NCBI GenBank assembly: GCA_964634395.1
Contig: CAZWJE010000006.1
Location: 1 to 64,000 of the forward strand
DNA from: WHSP01 sp964634395
GTDB taxonomy: Bacteria; Gemmatimonadota; Gemmatimonadetes; Longimicrobiales; Longimicrobiaceae
DNA: 64,000 nt
Direction of reading: 5' to 3'
Shown: in pieces, positions 63,022 through 64,000 of the stretch
Layout of the letters: every line of letters starts with the position of its first letter
Numbering within the stretch: position 1 is the stretch's first letter
Made by a program: the position numbers and the translations under genes
The notes under the pieces: model-generated
Told to the model about the DNA's origin: nothing
Databases searched by the model: none
The model's input: the letters and a program-made list of their open reading frames with translations, nothing else

Positions 63022-64000
63022 TCAGAACTCATAGTGAAGCCGCAGCAGCGCCATCCGCCCCATCGTCGGTGTGCCGACGAAACCGCGATAGTCGGCCCCG
63101 AGCAGGTTCTGCACGGAGAACTGGACCGACGCGCCTTCGAACCGGGGAAGCCGATAGGAGAGCGTGGCGTCGGCGAGCGTTGAAGCCTCCACGCACTCCT
63201 CGGTGGAGGCGTACTCCGCGCCGAGACAACGGAGACCGATGAACACGCCGGAGTTGACCGGAAATCCCGCCGAGTAACGAAGCCGAACATCGCCCGAGAA
63301 GCCGCGATCGTCATTCCGATAGCCGAGCGAGAAGCTGCCCTTGCGGGCCGCGGCGTTGAGGGTGATGACATCGGTGTCGTCCACGAAGTGGTCATCGCTC
63401 ACGAGGGAGACGGAGAGCCTCGCGTTCCAGGCGCCGAGCAGGACGGCGGCCGAGAGATCCGTCCCCCAGAGATCGATGTCGCCGAAGTTCTGGTAGCTGA
63501 CGAGAAGGTCGGAGGTATCGAGATCGAAGTCGGGAGAGCTGACCACCCCGCCGGGGACCCGCGCCATCCCCGTCGCCATCTCGGTCGCCGTGGCGTTCGC
63601 CTGGGCGGCGGGCATGCCTCCCGCCTGGAGGAACGCGCTGATGCGCGGCTGTACGTGGGCGCCGAGGGCCGCCGGATCGAGGAGCACGAATCCCCCGCGA
63701 GGGATGAGCGGCGAGATGAAGTTGTCGCGCCGCGAGTACCAGACGTCCGCGCCCAGGAGCAATCGTTCCCCGAAGAGACCCGTGTACCCGACCTCCCAGG
63801 TCGTGTTGTTCGATTCGCGAATCTCCGGCAGGTCGGGAGGTGCCGAGAATGGCGTCGTGATGCCCGGGGTCAGAGGACTGAACCCGTGGACACCGATCTC
63901 CGTCGGGGTGTTGACCGGCAGGAGAAGGAACTGCGTCAACTGCTGGGCCTGGGCGGGCGTGAGCGACTGATTCGCCGTCAGCACCGCCGCGAAGCTACGG
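63022..64000 (-). CDS. TonB-dependent receptor, C-terminal fragment
   Basis: This is the C-terminal part of an outer-membrane TonB-dependent receptor; the frame is open to the right window edge, so the plug and TonB box are missing. The visible 326 or so residues are barrel strands with family motifs NTTWEVGYTGLFGERLLLGA and VWYSRRDNFI. It has a loop with TLADATLSYRLPRFEGASVQ and FSVQNLLGADYRGFVGTPTM near the end, and the terminal aromatic residue (LHYEF) needed for barrel assembly. The ligand is not visible here. Confidence 0.9.
   Translation of the reverse strand, partial: RSFAAVLTANQSLTPAQAQQLTQFLLLPVNTPTEIGVHGFSPLTPGITTPFSAPPDLPEIRESNNTTWEVGYTGLFGERLLLGADVWYSRRDNFISPLIPRGGFVLLDPAALGAHVQPRISAFLQAGGMPAAQANATATEMATGMARVPGGVVSSPDFDLDTSDLLVSYQNFGDIDLWGTDLSAAVLLGAWNARLSVSLVSDDHFVDDTDVITLNAAARKGSFSLGYRNDDRGFSGDVRLRYSAGFPVNSGVFIGLRCLGAEYASTEECVEASTLADATLSYRLPRFEGASVQFSVQNLLGADYRGFVGTPTMGRMALLRLHYEF

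Noticed and set aside
1..64000. CRISPR arrays, insertion sequences, prophage, rRNA or tRNA genes
   Set aside because: I saw no regularly spaced repeats, transposase motifs, integrases, phage structural genes or RNA gene signatures by reading; a dedicated scan would be decisive.

Overview
This 64 kb window is ordinary-looking core chromosome from a high-GC, Gram-negative bacterium. It has lipoproteins with lipoboxes, outer-membrane beta-barrels, a TonB-dependent receptor, a TolC/adaptor efflux pair, and a MurE with the DNPR motif expected for meso-diaminopimelate peptidoglycan. The gene order (hemW-hrcA-dnaJ-prmA-HIT; a full mraZ-to-ftsZ cluster followed by an M23 peptidase, hisA, ftsY and recG) and the style of the lipoproteins and barrels suggest Gemmatimonadota. 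That placement is inferred from gene content only. I saw no rRNA, tRNA, CRISPR array, prophage or insertion sequence.

Layout. 1-3.7 kb: an RND-type efflux adaptor and TolC protein, then an ArsR repressor-methyltransferase pair with an operator-like palindrome. 3.8-11 kb: a protein-quality and housekeeping run (HIT, prmA, dnaJ, hrcA, hemW, dprA, obg). 11.3-21.3 kb: a minus-strand string of mostly overlapping genes. In transcription order these are alr, an unknown lipoprotein, a PorV/FadL-like barrel, a receiver-histidine kinase, tmk, a C-terminal processing protease, a TauE/SafE permease, an asparaginase and a carboxymuconolactone-decarboxylase-like protein. 21.3-24.3 kb: a plus-strand mazG-histidine kinase-lipoprotein operon, divergent from alr across only 23 bp. 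24.3-29.6 kb: recG, ftsY, hisA and an M23 peptidase. 29.8-46.6 kb: the dcw cluster, read from mraZ (46.5 kb) down to ftsZ (29.8 kb). Almost every junction is a 4-nt stop/start overlap, and a MraZ-type operator lies over the promoter.

46.6-53.4 kb holds four envelope genes of unknown role: a CsgG-like/TPR lipoprotein, and an operon of a TPR/CsgG-like lipoprotein, a barrel and a bacterial-Ig-like lipoprotein. 53.6-64 kb has a PerM-family permease, a fadN/fadA-type beta-oxidation pair, deoC, an M28-like protein that has lost catalytic residues, a PepF-type oligopeptidase, and the C-terminal part of a TonB-dependent receptor that runs off the window.

The assembly has a 100-N gap inside ftsL. It is flanked by two identical 55-bp copies. 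Collapsing the copies and the gap (155 bp) restores a clean ftsL frame, so the gap looks artefactual. The best candidates for new biology are the unknown lipoprotein-barrel-kinase insert between alr and tmk, the two CsgG/TPR proteins with opposite domain order, the compact alr/mazG bidirectional promoter with near-leaderless starts, and the ArsR-methyltransferase unit that may control the adjacent efflux genes.
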